64,000 nucleotides of DNA from JAEUWI01 sp942492815 (GCA_942492815.1 OW818658.1:806001-870000); one strand, 5' to 3'. Numbered from the stretch's first letter, positions 36,502 through 45,020 are shown. The notes: generated from the sequence alone by a model not told the origin. A program made the numbers and translations.

Positions 36502-36530
36502 TTGACACGCCCTGAGTATTGTGGTTAAAT
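36502..36530 (+). promoter_or_regulatory. strong sigma-70-like promoter of the OmpA-family gene
   Basis: A consensus -35 box TTGACA (36502-36507) and TTAAAT (36525-36530) are 17 bases apart, about 85-90 bases upstream of the OmpA-family start. Confidence 0.75.
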
Positions 36531-36618
36531 GGTTGGTACGGAGCTATGTATGCTTTGTATGACCAAAAAAGACGCGGAATGACAATTTAAATTGCAGCGA
36601 AGAAGGAGAACGACCGCC

Positions 36619-37275
36619 ATGAAACGATTAGTTGCATTGGCCCTGATTGCCGCCGTATGTGGTTTTGGTGGCAAGGCAGAAGCCGCAAAACATTGGGACG
36701 ACATGTCCTGGTGGGGTAACACCGGTGCCACCCCCGCGCCGACCGCCGACACCAAGGGCCGTTCCGGTTACTGGTGGTGGCCTATTGAACCCGCCTCCAA
36801 CGCCGACGACGGCGAGCTGTGGGGCAACCGCGGTATCGTGTACCACACGTATGCTGCCGCTCCCAAGGTTGACGAGCCTCCCGTAACGCCTCCCGGCGTG
36901 CCGCCAGTGGACAACAAGGCCCCTGAGCGCGTCGCTATCGTGCTGAACAACGTGCTCTTCGACTTCGACAAGTCCACGCTGAAGCCCGAAGGCAAAGCCG
37001 AAATCGACAAGCTTGTCGCCGAAATGGGCAAGTTCCCCAAAGACACGGTTGTCGTAGTCGGTCACACCGACAGCGTCGGCACCGATGCGTACAACATGGC
37101 CCTCGGCCAGCGTCGCGCGGATGCCGTGGTGGCCTACATGAAGGCCGCCGGTATCGACGCCGCCCGCGTTGGTTCCAAGACGATGGGCGAGAGCGCACCG
37201 GCTGTGGCGAATGACTCCGCCGCCAACCGCGCCCTCAACCGCCGTGCGGTGTTTGAAATTACCCTGAACAACTAA
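36619..37275 (+). CDS. OmpA-family peptidoglycan-binding outer-envelope protein
   Basis: The 218-residue protein has a signal peptide (MKRLVALALIAAVCGFGGKA), a Trp-rich and Pro-rich segment (about 24-100), and a C-terminal OmpA/MotB domain (about 105-218: VLFDFDKSTLKPEGKAEIDK, VVVVGHTDSVGTDAYN, LGQRRADAVVAYM, NRALNRRAVFEI). It should tether the outer envelope to peptidoglycan. It lacks an N-terminal beta-barrel and an obvious lipobox. AAGGAG ten bases upstream sets ATG 36619. It has its own promoter and terminator. Confidence 0.92.
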   Translation: MKRLVALALIAAVCGFGGKAEAAKHWDDMSWWGNTGATPAPTADTKGRSGYWWWPIEPASNADDGELWGNRGIVYHTYAAAPKVDEPPVTPPGVPPVDNKAPERVAIVLNNVLFDFDKSTLKPEGKAEIDKLVAEMGKFPKDTVVVVGHTDSVGTDAYNMALGQRRADAVVAYMKAAGIDAARVGSKTMGESAPAVANDSAANRALNRRAVFEITLNN

Positions 37276-37301
37276 GCTCGGGTAACAAAAGCTGAAGATT
37301 C

Positions 37302-37333
37302 CCCGGCGCCTTTCGAGGCGCCGGGTTTTTTTT
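37302..37333 (+). terminator. Rho-independent terminator of the OmpA-family gene
   Basis: A perfect 10-bp stem (CCCGGCGCCT and its complement) with a TTCG tetraloop is followed by eight T residues. Confidence 0.95.
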
Positions 37334-37338
37334 GTCAG

Positions 37339-37591
37339 TTGACAGTTGACAGTTGACAGCGAAGAGATGGGTCTTATGGGTCTTATGGGTCTTATGGGTC
37401 TTATGGGTCTTATGGGTCTTATGGGTCTTATGGGTCTTATGGGACCAATGGGTCTGTTGGAAGGGGACTCGCCCGGACCCATACGACCCATAAGACCCAT
37501 TATCTGCTATAGTAAGTCACGCCGCACAGTCAAAGGCACTCCGCCCTCGCTGTCCACTGTCAACTGTCAACTGTCAACTGTCCACTGTCAA
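37339..37591. repeat. composite repeat: TTGACAG arms around GGGTCTTAT arms
   Basis: From left to right: three TTGACAG heptamers (37339-37359), eight perfect GGGTCTTAT nonamers (37369-37440) with two degenerate ones, a short spacer, the nonamer in reverse orientation (37476-37500), and six reverse heptamers CTGTCMA (37550-37591). Outer and inner arms are thus both inverted, giving a nested structure. It fills the gap between the OmpA terminator and the xerD start; the last heptamer ends nine bases before that start and may replace its ribosome site. Confidence 0.9.
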
Positions 37592-37599
37592 CTGAAGAA

Positions 37600-38490
37600 A
37601 TGCTCCTCGACACCGCCCTTGATCGCTACCTGGAAATGGCCGTCTTTGAAGCCGGCCTGTCCGAAGCCACGCTTTCGGCCTACGGGGCGGATCTGCGCCG
37701 CTATATTGGGTTTCTTACGGACAATGGCGTAACCTCGGCAGAGGAGGTGGTCCGGGAAGATGTTCTGGATCATTTGGGCAGCCTCATCGCCTCGGGGCTT
37801 CAGGCGCGCTCGCTGGCACGGCACCTGAGCGCCATCCGCCGCTTTCATGTGTTTCTGCGCGATGAGCGGCTGGCGCCCCTCGATCCTTCCGAGGGCATCG
37901 AGACGCCTCAGCTTGCGCGCCTATTGCCTCACAGCCTCAGCAACGATGAAGTGGAGCGGCTCCTTGCCGCGCCGGGACTCGATCCCGAGGCGGCCCACGG
38001 CATTCGCGATGCGGCCATTCTTGAGCTGTTCTATTCCTGTGGGTTGCGCATTTCGGAGCTGGCCAATCTGCCAGTGAATCATGCGGATCTCGCGGAGAGC
38101 ATGGTGCGCGTCCGGGGCAAAGGCAGCAAGGTGCGTATCGTGCCGCTGGGGGCCCGTGCGCGCGAGGCCATCCGCGCGTGGCACAGGGTGCGCGAGACTC
38201 AGCCTCGCCTGGATGACACCCTCTTTCTCACGGCCAAAGGCAAGCGCATGAGCCGGGGCATGGTGTGGAAGGTTGTGAAGCACTGGGTCCGCGCGGCGGG
38301 CATCGCGCGCAACGTGACTCCCCACATGCTGCGTCATAGCTTCGCGACGCACCTGCTCGACCACGGGGCGGACCTGCGCGCCGTCCAGGAACTCCTGGGG
38401 CATGCGGATATCAGCACAACCCAGATCTACACCCACGTAAGCATCGCGCGCCAGCAGGAAGCCCACCGGAAGTTTCATCCGAGGGCGTAG
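37600..38490 (+). CDS. xerD: tyrosine recombinase XerD
   Basis: The 296-residue protein has the XerC/D form: an N-terminal core-binding domain (about 5-95) and a catalytic domain with Arg150 (CGLRISEL), Lys174 (GKGSK), His242 and Arg245 (HMLRHSFATHLL), His268 (LGHADISTT) and the nucleophile Tyr277 (IYTHV). XerC and XerD resolve chromosome dimers at dif. The sequence SLARHLSAIRRFHVFLRDE and the overall length suit XerD better than XerC, but the assignment is by resemblance only. The region upstream is entirely repeat, so no classical Shine-Dalgarno is visible. Confidence 0.88.
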   Translation: MLLDTALDRYLEMAVFEAGLSEATLSAYGADLRRYIGFLTDNGVTSAEEVVREDVLDHLGSLIASGLQARSLARHLSAIRRFHVFLRDERLAPLDPSEGIETPQLARLLPHSLSNDEVERLLAAPGLDPEAAHGIRDAAILELFYSCGLRISELANLPVNHADLAESMVRVRGKGSKVRIVPLGARAREAIRAWHRVRETQPRLDDTLFLTAKGKRMSRGMVWKVVKHWVRAAGIARNVTPHMLRHSFATHLLDHGADLRAVQELLGHADISTTQIYTHVSIARQQEAHRKFHPRA

Positions 38491-38665
38491 GGGACAGCCT
38501 CCCGCGCCTTACGGGACGTGGCCGCGGAAGCGTCAAGGTTTTCCAGCGAAGCGGGTGGCTGTACCCATGAAGAAGCGTCTCCAAGAGTTCCTTGTACGTG
38601 CCGCAACGTTTCTCCAATGGCACCGAGCTATGAGAATCAGTCGGGATGCTATCGAGGACGACGCC

Positions 38666-38878
38666 GGGTGCCACCTCAATCGAGCAGCGCTCGTTTGGGT
38701 GCCAAGTGGGACGACAACTGGGCATGTAAACGAAAGTCCAAATCCGGCTTTCTGACTAAAAACCCTGGTCAGAAGTAGTATTCCACGTAGACTAAGCCCC
38801 CGGCAGTGAATCTCACAGCACAAGTAGTCCCGGCGCACAAGGCACCCAAACGTGCGTTGCACGATTGAGGTGGCACCC
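38666..38878. repeat. REPIN-like element with compensatory changes
   Basis: The arm 38666-38703 is the reverse complement of 38841-38878 with three mismatches in 38 bases. Each arm contains a hairpin, CGAGC-AGC-GCTCG on the left and CGTGC-AAC-GCACG in the inverted right arm: two of the three differences are paired changes that keep the stem. It occupies the 438-base gap between xerD and the LacI-type gene; no gene is supported there. Confidence 0.75.
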
Positions 38879-38928
38879 GAAGTGGCCTTTTGGGTGTCAG
38901 GTCCCTCATCGATTATTGTGCCAGCCAC

Positions 38929-39999
38929 TCAACCATGTACATTGAACACAGGGCGCGGTGGCGCGGTTTCTCCATCCTTTGGTGTCTCGTAAAGGATGGG
39001 GCGGTAGAGCACCTGGAAGGGCTCGGAGCGGCGTTCGTAGAACCAGTCGGCGAGCAGCTCCAGTCCCTCGGAGCCCGCCTCGCGCACGGGTAGCCAGACG
39101 TGGGCCACGGCCTCGGAGACGACCGCCGCCTTGTAGGTGTAGGTCCACTCCACGATGTCCAGGTTTTCGCCCGGCATGCGGCCGGCGCGGCGGGCACCTT
39201 CCCGGAGTCCGGAGGCGTCTTCGGTGCCGCTGCTCTCCACCAGCGCAGTGATATCGCGATCGAGCAGGAGGCGGTGGGTCAGCCGGACATTTTGCTCGGA
39301 GTCAAAGGTCGCGGGGCGCATCAGGGATTCGTCCAGGGGAATACCGGCCTCCTCCAGGGCGCGCTGGTAGCCGCGTCGCCGTTCGACACCGGGCTGGAAT
39401 CCCTCCAGGCCCAGGAGCATCCCCACGCGGGTGTGGCCGCGCGCAATGAGGAAGCGGGTGCTGAGGTAGGCCGCCTCCTCGTAGTCCACCGTGGCGGAGC
39501 TGATCTCTGGGAGCCGGTCCAGCCTGCCGAGCACCATATAGGGGCAACCGGCGGTATGGACGCGATGAATGACCGAGTCATCGGAGCGCAGGGGCCCCGC
39601 GACCACGCACGCGCCGAATCGCTGCTCGCTCACGCCCCGGGCGTAGTCGTATTGACCGTCGCGGGGCGGCGGGTTCATATCAAAGCCGATGAACTCGCCG
39701 TCCTTGAAGATCCGGTTCAACTCGAAGAAGAGCCAGGTGAGGATATCATTGCTGATGGGCAGTACATCGAGGGGGGAGGTCACGGCAACGCCGATACAGT
39801 CGAGTCGCTGGCGTCGCAGGCTGCGCGCGCCGGAGTGGGGGTGGAAGTTGACCTCCTGAATGAAGTCTTCGATTTGCTTTCGGGTGCCTTTGCCAACGCC
39901 CGCCTGCTTGTTCAGCACGCGGCTTACGGTTCTCGCGGACACGCCCAACTCATGGGCGATGTCGTGGATGGTGTAACGGCCTGTGGTCTTCTGTGCCAT
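38929..39999 (-). CDS. LacI-family transcriptional regulator
   Basis: The 356-residue protein begins with a LacI helix-turn-helix (YTIHDIAHELGVSARTVSRV) and hinge (LNKQAGVGKGTRKQIEDFI). A periplasmic-binding-like sensor domain follows (LDCIGVAVTSPLDV, GHTRVGMLLGLEGFQPGVER, RRRGYQRALEEAGIPL). Such proteins repress sugar-use genes until an inducer binds. No transport or enzyme gene lies beside it. ATG 39999 is preferred to TTG 40008. A GTAC-type site lies about 150 bases upstream and could be its own or another regulator's operator. Confidence 0.9.
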   Translation of the reverse strand: MAQKTTGRYTIHDIAHELGVSARTVSRVLNKQAGVGKGTRKQIEDFIQEVNFHPHSGARSLRRQRLDCIGVAVTSPLDVLPISNDILTWLFFELNRIFKDGEFIGFDMNPPPRDGQYDYARGVSEQRFGACVVAGPLRSDDSVIHRVHTAGCPYMVLGRLDRLPEISSATVDYEEAAYLSTRFLIARGHTRVGMLLGLEGFQPGVERRRGYQRALEEAGIPLDESLMRPATFDSEQNVRLTHRLLLDRDITALVESSGTEDASGLREGARRAGRMPGENLDIVEWTYTYKAAVVSEAVAHVWLPVREAGSEGLELLADWFYERRSEPFQVLYRPILYETPKDGETAPPRPVFNVHG

Positions 40000-40149
40000 C
40001 GTGATCAACTACTTTCGCTACTTTTCCCAACGCGCCACGGTACCACATCGATCAGACGCAATAAATAACGCGTCTCCGGCTCGATGCCACCTGCGCTCCC
40101 AATGCCTGTGACCTGTTTAGACCAGGTTGAGGGAGGTATCGTGTCACGC

Positions 40150-40163
40150 TTACAAAAATGTAC
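40150..40163. promoter_or_regulatory. TTAC-AAAAAT-GTAC site upstream of the LacI-type gene
   Basis: Matches the GTAC-N6-GTAC sites at 21142 and 35261 except for one base. It lies between the LacI-type gene start and the end of the upstream gene, in the expected promoter region. Confidence 0.35.
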
Positions 40164-40194
40164 GGCTCCCCCTATGTGGCAGAGGTGCCTGGAT

Positions 40195-41211
40195 TCAGCG
40201 CGCGAGTTTGAGCTCGCCAAACTGCTCGAAGTAATACACGAATTTGAAGTTGTCATGATCCATGGGCACGCCAAAAAGCATCTTGAGGCGCACGGGCCCG
40301 TGGTATTTCATGCCCTCCTCCTCGGCCTCCTGGCCGTCGACGAGGACCTTGATGTCGTGGACACTGAAACATTTGTCCATATCGTCCAGCCCCGTGTACT
40401 TCAGGCCGAGCGGGGCCAGGGCGAGTTCGCCCGGCTCCCAGTGGGTAAAGCCCTGGGTCCGCTCCTGGGGCGCGATGGTCACATCCAGCCAGACATAGCG
40501 CAGGGGCACAAACGGCTGGACCTCATCGTCGTCCCCTTCAGGCTCCTCTTCGGCTATGGAGGCCGGCTTCTCCGTCCATTCGTGGCCGTGCAACTGGCAG
40601 TTGGCACCTGCCAGGGCCTTGCCCTTCATCTTGAAGGGCGCGGTGAAAATTTTGAACATGAGCCATTTGCCGATCAGTCCAATGATTATATATTTGATGA
40701 TGAAGTAGGCCCCGATGAGTCCGCCGCCAAGCCAGTAGGGCACATAGCCGAAATACATGCCCGCGATCAGGCCCAGGAGAATCAGGAGCCGCACCGGTTT
40801 GAGCTTGAAGCGCCGCTTTGCGGGGGAGTCCGGCGCGCCCTCTTCGACGGGCGCGGGTGCGGGGGCATTGGCAGGGGAAGTGGGGGGCGTTGATGGCGCG
40901 GGGACCGGCTCGTTGGACCAGAAAGCGTCCTGCGGCGCACCGCCGGACCGGGCCACCTCCTCGGCCAGCCGATCCCTCATGGTCTGGGCTTTCTGATAGC
41001 CCAGCTCGTTGACGAGGTGATCACACACGGCCAGAGCCTCTTCGTAGCGCTGTAACTGTTCCAGCGTCCGCACGCGGGCGTTCAAGACCCGGTGGTTGTT
41101 CGGAAAGGCCGAATCCAGGGCATCGAGGTCGGCCAGCGCATCTTCAAAGCGGCCATAAGTAAAAAGTTTGTCAGCCTTTTGAAAGCGTCGTTCCGCTTCG
41201 GACTTGTCCAT
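40195..41211 (-). CDS. TPR-containing membrane protein of unknown function
   Basis: The 338-residue protein has an N-terminal TPR region (about 1-95: RRFQKADKLFTYGRFEDALA, LEQLQRYEEALAVCDHL), a Pro/Ala-rich linker, two or three hydrophobic segments (about 143-190: LLILLGLIAGMYFGYVPYWL) and a C-terminal soluble domain with charged residues. I do not recognise the C-terminal domain. ATG 41211 is preceded by a purine-rich GAGAGG. No partner gene is adjacent. Confidence 0.6.
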   Translation of the reverse strand: MDKSEAERRFQKADKLFTYGRFEDALADLDALDSAFPNNHRVLNARVRTLEQLQRYEEALAVCDHLVNELGYQKAQTMRDRLAEEVARSGGAPQDAFWSNEPVPAPSTPPTSPANAPAPAPVEEGAPDSPAKRRFKLKPVRLLILLGLIAGMYFGYVPYWLGGGLIGAYFIIKYIIIGLIGKWLMFKIFTAPFKMKGKALAGANCQLHGHEWTEKPASIAEEEPEGDDDEVQPFVPLRYVWLDVTIAPQERTQGFTHWEPGELALAPLGLKYTGLDDMDKCFSVHDIKVLVDGQEAEEEGMKYHGPVRLKMLFGVPMDHDNFKFVYYFEQFGELKLAR

Positions 41212-41368
41212 CAATCGCCTCTCCGTTCAGCAAGACAGGGGTAGGGGGCGACGCGGGCCGGTTTTCCCATGGGACCGGCCCGGAACACGTTGCAGCATCA
41301 AGTGTCTGCCCTTGGGGAAATATAGTGTGGGGTGCGTGCAGAAAATGTCAAGCGCAAGACGACCCCAA

Positions 41369-41404
41369 AAAGGGCAGCGCCGGGAGGGGCAAGCCCGGCG
41401 CTGC
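41369..41404 (-). terminator. Rho-independent terminator on the minus strand
   Basis: A perfect 11-bp stem (GCAGCGCCGGG and its complement) is followed on the minus strand by CTTTTT. It points away from coaBC but lies about 585 bases past it. Confidence 0.6.
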
Positions 41405-41630
41405 ATGGGGATTCGGTGCGGTTTGGGGGCGCACCGTGGAAAGGGTCCGCGTTCAGGTTTATCTCACGGCTTGACTCTATACGTTAAGTGGATGGCGCCA
41501 TCCGCACTTAATTTCCCGGGCCTGGAGTGCCCGCAACTTCCGTGGTATCAGAACGAACACCCACACTGTGGCGAGGTGGGGCGATGTTGTTACAGGGGGT
41601 AGAAGCGAATGGCCGCAACCAAAATATTTG

Positions 41631-41772
41631 AACCACGGAGGCACGGAGGCGCGGAGAAGAAGAGGAGTAACAGAGACCCTGGTTTCCAGTCACGGCACGC
41701 TCACGCTCGAAAGTGCCTCTCTACCGTCCCTCCCTCATATTTTTCTCTCCTTGCCTCCGTGCACTCCGTGGT
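41631..41772. repeat. inverted tandem-unit repeat, ACGGAGGC type
   Basis: The left arm (41631-41659) reads AACCACGGAGGCACGGAGGC and then GCGGAGAAG. The right arm (41743-41772) is the complement of ACCACGGAGTGCACGGAGGC and then AAGGAGAGAA. Unit length is about 8 and the spacer is about 80 bases. Confidence 0.7.
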
Positions 41773-41988
41773 CGGTAATCTTCCAGATGATCACGGCAGG
41801 TTAGAGAAAGAAATTCACACTCCATCGCGCTCCGTAAGCTGTTTTTTGAAAATAGCTTATGAGCCGACGAGAAACTACACTCTCGGGAAGAACAAGATAA
41901 TGCCGGAGAGTAGTACGAAGAAGAAAGAGGGAAGAAGGGGAGCATGACAACTATGGATTCCCTCATTCTGGCGCCCTTGCGTGCCGCT

Positions 41989-43209
41989 TTAGTGGGCGGG
42001 AGCGGCGGGGATGAGGGCCGCGATGCGGTCGAAGAGGCACCGTGCGAGTTCGGCCTTGCTGACCAGCGGCAGGACCTCGGGCTCATGGTCCGGCGATAAG
42101 AACCAGGCGCGGGTGGTCTCCGCACCAAAGCCGGAGTCGGCGCTCTTCACGTCGTTGGCGACGATAAGATCGAGATGCTTCTTCGTCAACTTGGCGGCGG
42201 CGTTGTTGAGGATGTCGGCCGTTTCGGCCGCGAAGCCCACGGCGATCTGATCCGGACGCCGCGTCAGGCCCACGTGGGCCGCGATGTCGGGATTGGGTTC
42301 CAGATCGATCTGGAGGCCGCCTTCGTCGCGCTTCCGCTTTTCCTGAGCGGGATGATCTACGCGGTAGTCCGCCACGGCGGCGGCGGCGATGAAGATATCG
42401 GCCTGGGGCAGGCAGGTGTTCACGGCGTCGAGCATGGCGAGGGCCGTGGGGGCATCGATGACCTGGGCCAGGTCGGGGGGAGCCACCTCGCAGGGACCGG
42501 AGACGACGGTAACTTCCGCCCCGCGCATGAGGGCTTCGAGCGCGATGGCGTGGCCCATCTTGCCGCTGCTGCGGTTGCCGATGTAGCGCACGGGATCGAT
42601 GGGCTCGTGGTTGCCGCCGCTGGTGATGAGCACGCGCTTGCCCGCAAGGCTCTGGTCGTTGCGGAGGGCAATGCGGGCGGATTCGAGGATGGCGGGCGTC
42701 TCGATGAGGCGTCCGGGTCCAAACTCGCCACAGGCCAGGGCACCCGTGCCCGGTCCCACGAAATGACAGCCGCGCGACTTCAGCAGGGCGATGTTGTCCT
42801 GCGTGGCGGGGTGCTGATACATCATGGTGTTCATGGCGGGTGCAAAGAGGATAGGGGCGCGGGTGGCCAGCAGGGTCGTGGTGAGCCAGTCGTCCGCCAG
42901 GCCGTGGGCCGCTTTGGCGATGATATTGGCCGTGGCGGGCGCGATGAGGAAAAGGTCCGCGCGGCGGGCCACGGCGATGTGTTCGATGTCCGGATTCTGC
43001 GCCGGCTCAAACATATCGGTGATGGCGCGCTGGCCGGTGATGCCTTCGAGGCTGGCCGCGCCCAAAAATTCGCGCCCCCCGGCGGAGAGGACCGGCAGCA
43101 CGGTTGCGCCGGCCTCCACGAGCCGGGAGGCGATTTCACACGCTTTGTAGGCAGCGATGGAGCCGGTAACGCCGAGGACGATTACCTTGCCATCAAAGTC
43201 GCTGGCCAT
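41989..43209 (-). CDS. coaBC: bifunctional phosphopantothenoylcysteine decarboxylase / synthase
   Basis: The 406-residue enzyme makes 4'-phosphopantetheine precursors in CoA synthesis. The N-terminal CoaC flavoprotein domain (about 1-185) has VTGSIAAYKACEIASRL, IEHIAVARRADLFLIAPATA and PAMNTMMY. The C-terminal CoaB domain (about 190-400) has VLITSGGNHEPIDPVRYIGN, SSGKMGHAIALEA, AAAVADYR and VGFAAET. It is the last gene of the yicC-gmk-rpoZ-coaBC operon, six bases after rpoZ. Confidence 0.97.
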   Translation of the reverse strand: MASDFDGKVIVLGVTGSIAAYKACEIASRLVEAGATVLPVLSAGGREFLGAASLEGITGQRAITDMFEPAQNPDIEHIAVARRADLFLIAPATANIIAKAAHGLADDWLTTTLLATRAPILFAPAMNTMMYQHPATQDNIALLKSRGCHFVGPGTGALACGEFGPGRLIETPAILESARIALRNDQSLAGKRVLITSGGNHEPIDPVRYIGNRSSGKMGHAIALEALMRGAEVTVVSGPCEVAPPDLAQVIDAPTALAMLDAVNTCLPQADIFIAAAAVADYRVDHPAQEKRKRDEGGLQIDLEPNPDIAAHVGLTRRPDQIAVGFAAETADILNNAAAKLTKKHLDLIVANDVKSADSGFGAETTRAWFLSPDHEPEVLPLVSKAELARCLFDRIAALIPAAPAH

Positions 43210-43215
43210 GGATTT

Positions 43216-43443
43216 TTACTCCAGGTAGTTCTCTTCTTCCTGGGTGGCCGTGATATAGCCAAGCTTGTCGTCCAGCACTTCCTCAAGGGCCGTGATGGTC
43301 GATTTCTTGGCGTTGGTCACCGTGCCGAAGCCGTGGGACTCGTTCTTGTTGATCTGGTTGGCGCGACGGGCGGCCACGATCACAAGACGGTACAGGCTGT
43401 CGATTTTGCCTTGGAATTCATCTACCGAGAACGGGGTGGGCAT
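43216..43443 (-). CDS. rpoZ: RNA polymerase omega subunit
   Basis: The 75-residue protein has the omega core: SLYRLVIVAARRANQINKNE, where ARRANQI is typical, then the ITALEEVL helix and the acidic C-terminus. Omega helps assemble RNA polymerase. Its place between gmk and coaBC is the classical order in many bacteria, which supports the name. Confidence 0.93.
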   Translation of the reverse strand: MPTPFSVDEFQGKIDSLYRLVIVAARRANQINKNESHGFGTVTNAKKSTITALEEVLDDKLGYITATQEEENYLE

Positions 43444-43454
43444 TGTGCAGTCTC

Positions 43455-44039
43455 CTAGGGTTGCCGAAAGGCGCGGCAGCGCTCGGCGCGAATAATCGCT
43501 TCCAGATCACTGGCCGCCTGATCAATTTTATCATTCACCACAATATAGTCAAAGCCATGGCGCTGGGCCATCTCATCACCGGCGTTCTTCAGCCGCAGGG
43601 CGATAACATCGTCTTCATCCGTGCCGCGGTTACGCAGCCGGGTCTCCAGCACCTCCAGCGAGGGGGGCATGAGGAACACCGTCACCACGTCGTGGCGGAT
43701 TTCCTTCAGGCTTTCCATGCCCTGGACGTCCAGCTCAAGGATCACATCCTTGCCCGTCGCCAGGCAGCGGTCCAATTCGCTGAACAAGGTGCCGTACAGG
43801 TTGCCGTGGACCTCGGCCCACTCGACAAACTCGTCGGCCGTCCGCTTCACCTCAAAAACTTCACGGGTCAGGAAGTAGTAATCCTGGCCGTCCACTTCGC
43901 CGGTGCGTGGCGCGCGCGTCGTGGCCGAGACCGTCGTCACGAAGGAACCCGCCTGGCTCTCCCGCACCTTGTTGAGCAGCGTGAGCTTGCCCGCGCCCGA
44001 GGGCGCGGAAATGACCAGAAGTACGCCTTGCTTCGCCAC
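43455..44039 (-). CDS. gmk: guanylate kinase
   Basis: The 194-residue enzyme converts GMP to GDP. It starts at GTG 44039 (VAKQGVLLVISAPSGAGKLT) with GAGGGA nine bases upstream. The GMP-binding region has TTVSATTRAPRTGEVDGQDY and EFVEWAEVHGNLYGT; DVILELDVQGMESLK is the third motif. An oddity: the P-loop reads SGAGKLT, with Leu19 where the Walker A Ser or Thr after Lys18 is expected (SGAGKST or SGAGKSS). Everything else is normal in length and motif. Confidence 0.94.
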   Translation of the reverse strand: MAKQGVLLVISAPSGAGKLTLLNKVRESQAGSFVTTVSATTRAPRTGEVDGQDYYFLTREVFEVKRTADEFVEWAEVHGNLYGTLFSELDRCLATGKDVILELDVQGMESLKEIRHDVVTVFLMPPSLEVLETRLRNRGTDEDDVIALRLKNAGDEMAQRHGFDYIVVNDKIDQAASDLEAIIRAERCRAFRQP

Positions 44040-44052
44040 GGCCGACGTCCCT

Positions 44053-44931
44053 CTACTCGATGTTCTGCGCCTGTTCGCGCAGTTTTTCCAGTTCCGCTTT
44101 GAGGCGGAGGACTTCACGGGTGACATCCAAATCGCGCATTTTCGAGCCCAGGGTATTGATCTCGCGCTGCAATTCCTGAGAGAGGAAATTGAGGTCGCGG
44201 CCGATGGGCTCTTTCTGGCGCAGGAGGCTCAATACCTTTTCAAAGTGGCTCTTCAGGCGAACGACTTCCTCGTTCACATCCATCTTGTCGGCCATGAGGG
44301 CGATTTCGATGGCGAGGCGCTCCTGGGTCAGACCCACGTCGGTATTCAACTCGATGACCTTGGCGCGCAGGCGCTCTTCATAGGCCTTGGCCAGATCGGG
44401 GAGCATGCCTTCAATAATCGTCAGGGCGTCCTGCATCTCGGTGATGCGCACGGCCACGTCGCGGGCGAGGGATTCACCCTCTTCGGCGCGGGACTGGTTC
44501 AACTGGTTCAGGGCTTCGGCAAAGGCCGCGCAGAGGGGATCCTTCACGGCGTCCAGATCCTGCTCCTGCTCCTCCTGATAGAAGACGCCTTCCATTCGGG
44601 CCAGCGTGTCGAGGGACATGGCCCCGGTGCTGTTCATCAGCCGGGCCAGTTCCTTGCTCGCGTCGATGTACTGCTTGGCGTTTTCGGCATCAAAATGGAT
44701 GACGGGACGGCCCATGGGCCCGCGGCCACGGCGGATGGAGACGTTGAGCTTGCCGCGCGAAAGGGCGTCTTTCACCAGATTGCGCAGGGGTGTTTCCAGC
44801 GCGGCCCAGACGCTGGGCATGCGAAAGGTGCATTCGAGGAAGCGGTGATTCACCGTGCTCACTTCGATGGTGACGCTTTCGTTGTCGATATCGGCGCTTA
44901 CGCGGCCGAAACCGGTCATGCTGCGGGTCAT
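44053..44931 (-). CDS. yicC: YicC/YloC-family endoribonuclease
   Basis: The 292-residue protein begins MTRSMTGFGR, the family signature, and ends with the conserved region EKEPIGRDLNFLSQELQRE-like (here RQKEPIGRDLNFLSQELQRE) and NTLGSKMRD. YicC proteins are endoribonucleases involved in RNA turnover and stationary-phase fitness. AGGAG seven bases upstream sets ATG 44931. It heads the operon, 13 bases before gmk. Confidence 0.95.
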   Translation of the reverse strand: MTRSMTGFGRVSADIDNESVTIEVSTVNHRFLECTFRMPSVWAALETPLRNLVKDALSRGKLNVSIRRGRGPMGRPVIHFDAENAKQYIDASKELARLMNSTGAMSLDTLARMEGVFYQEEQEQDLDAVKDPLCAAFAEALNQLNQSRAEEGESLARDVAVRITEMQDALTIIEGMLPDLAKAYEERLRAKVIELNTDVGLTQERLAIEIALMADKMDVNEEVVRLKSHFEKVLSLLRQKEPIGRDLNFLSQELQREINTLGSKMRDLDVTREVLRLKAELEKLREQAQNIE

Positions 44932-45020
44932 AGGATGCTCCTGAGTCTCGTGCGGAAACCCCGGAGTATAGCGGAGCGGGGGTGTTTTTCGCAAACTTTT
45001 GCGGGGGAAGGAGTTAGCAG

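Larger units (their letters stand above)
41212..41988. other. long non-coding gap with hairpins and repeats
   Basis: I see no convincing gene in these 777 bases. They hold a strong hairpin with a T tract on the minus strand (41374-41404), an imperfect palindrome around TTAAGTGGATGGCGCCATCC near 41480-41507, and the ACGGAGGC repeat at 41631-41772. The terminator lies some 600 bases from the end of coaBC, so a small RNA or unrecognised transcript on the minus strand is possible. Confidence 0.45.

Noticed and set aside
37369..37440. Eight regular repeats as a possible CRISPR array
   Set aside because: The 9-base units are directly adjacent without spacers, and no cas gene is present.
37346..37500. 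Frame translating to repeated MGL units as a collagen-like or antifreeze-like protein
   Set aside because: It is a by-product of the GGGTCTTAT array: both strands are open, there is no ribosome site, and the array is flanked by inverted copies.
38533..38928. A minus-strand frame of 131 codons between xerD and the LacI-type gene
   Set aside because: It is interrupted by both arms of a repeat, has no ribosome site, and matches no family.
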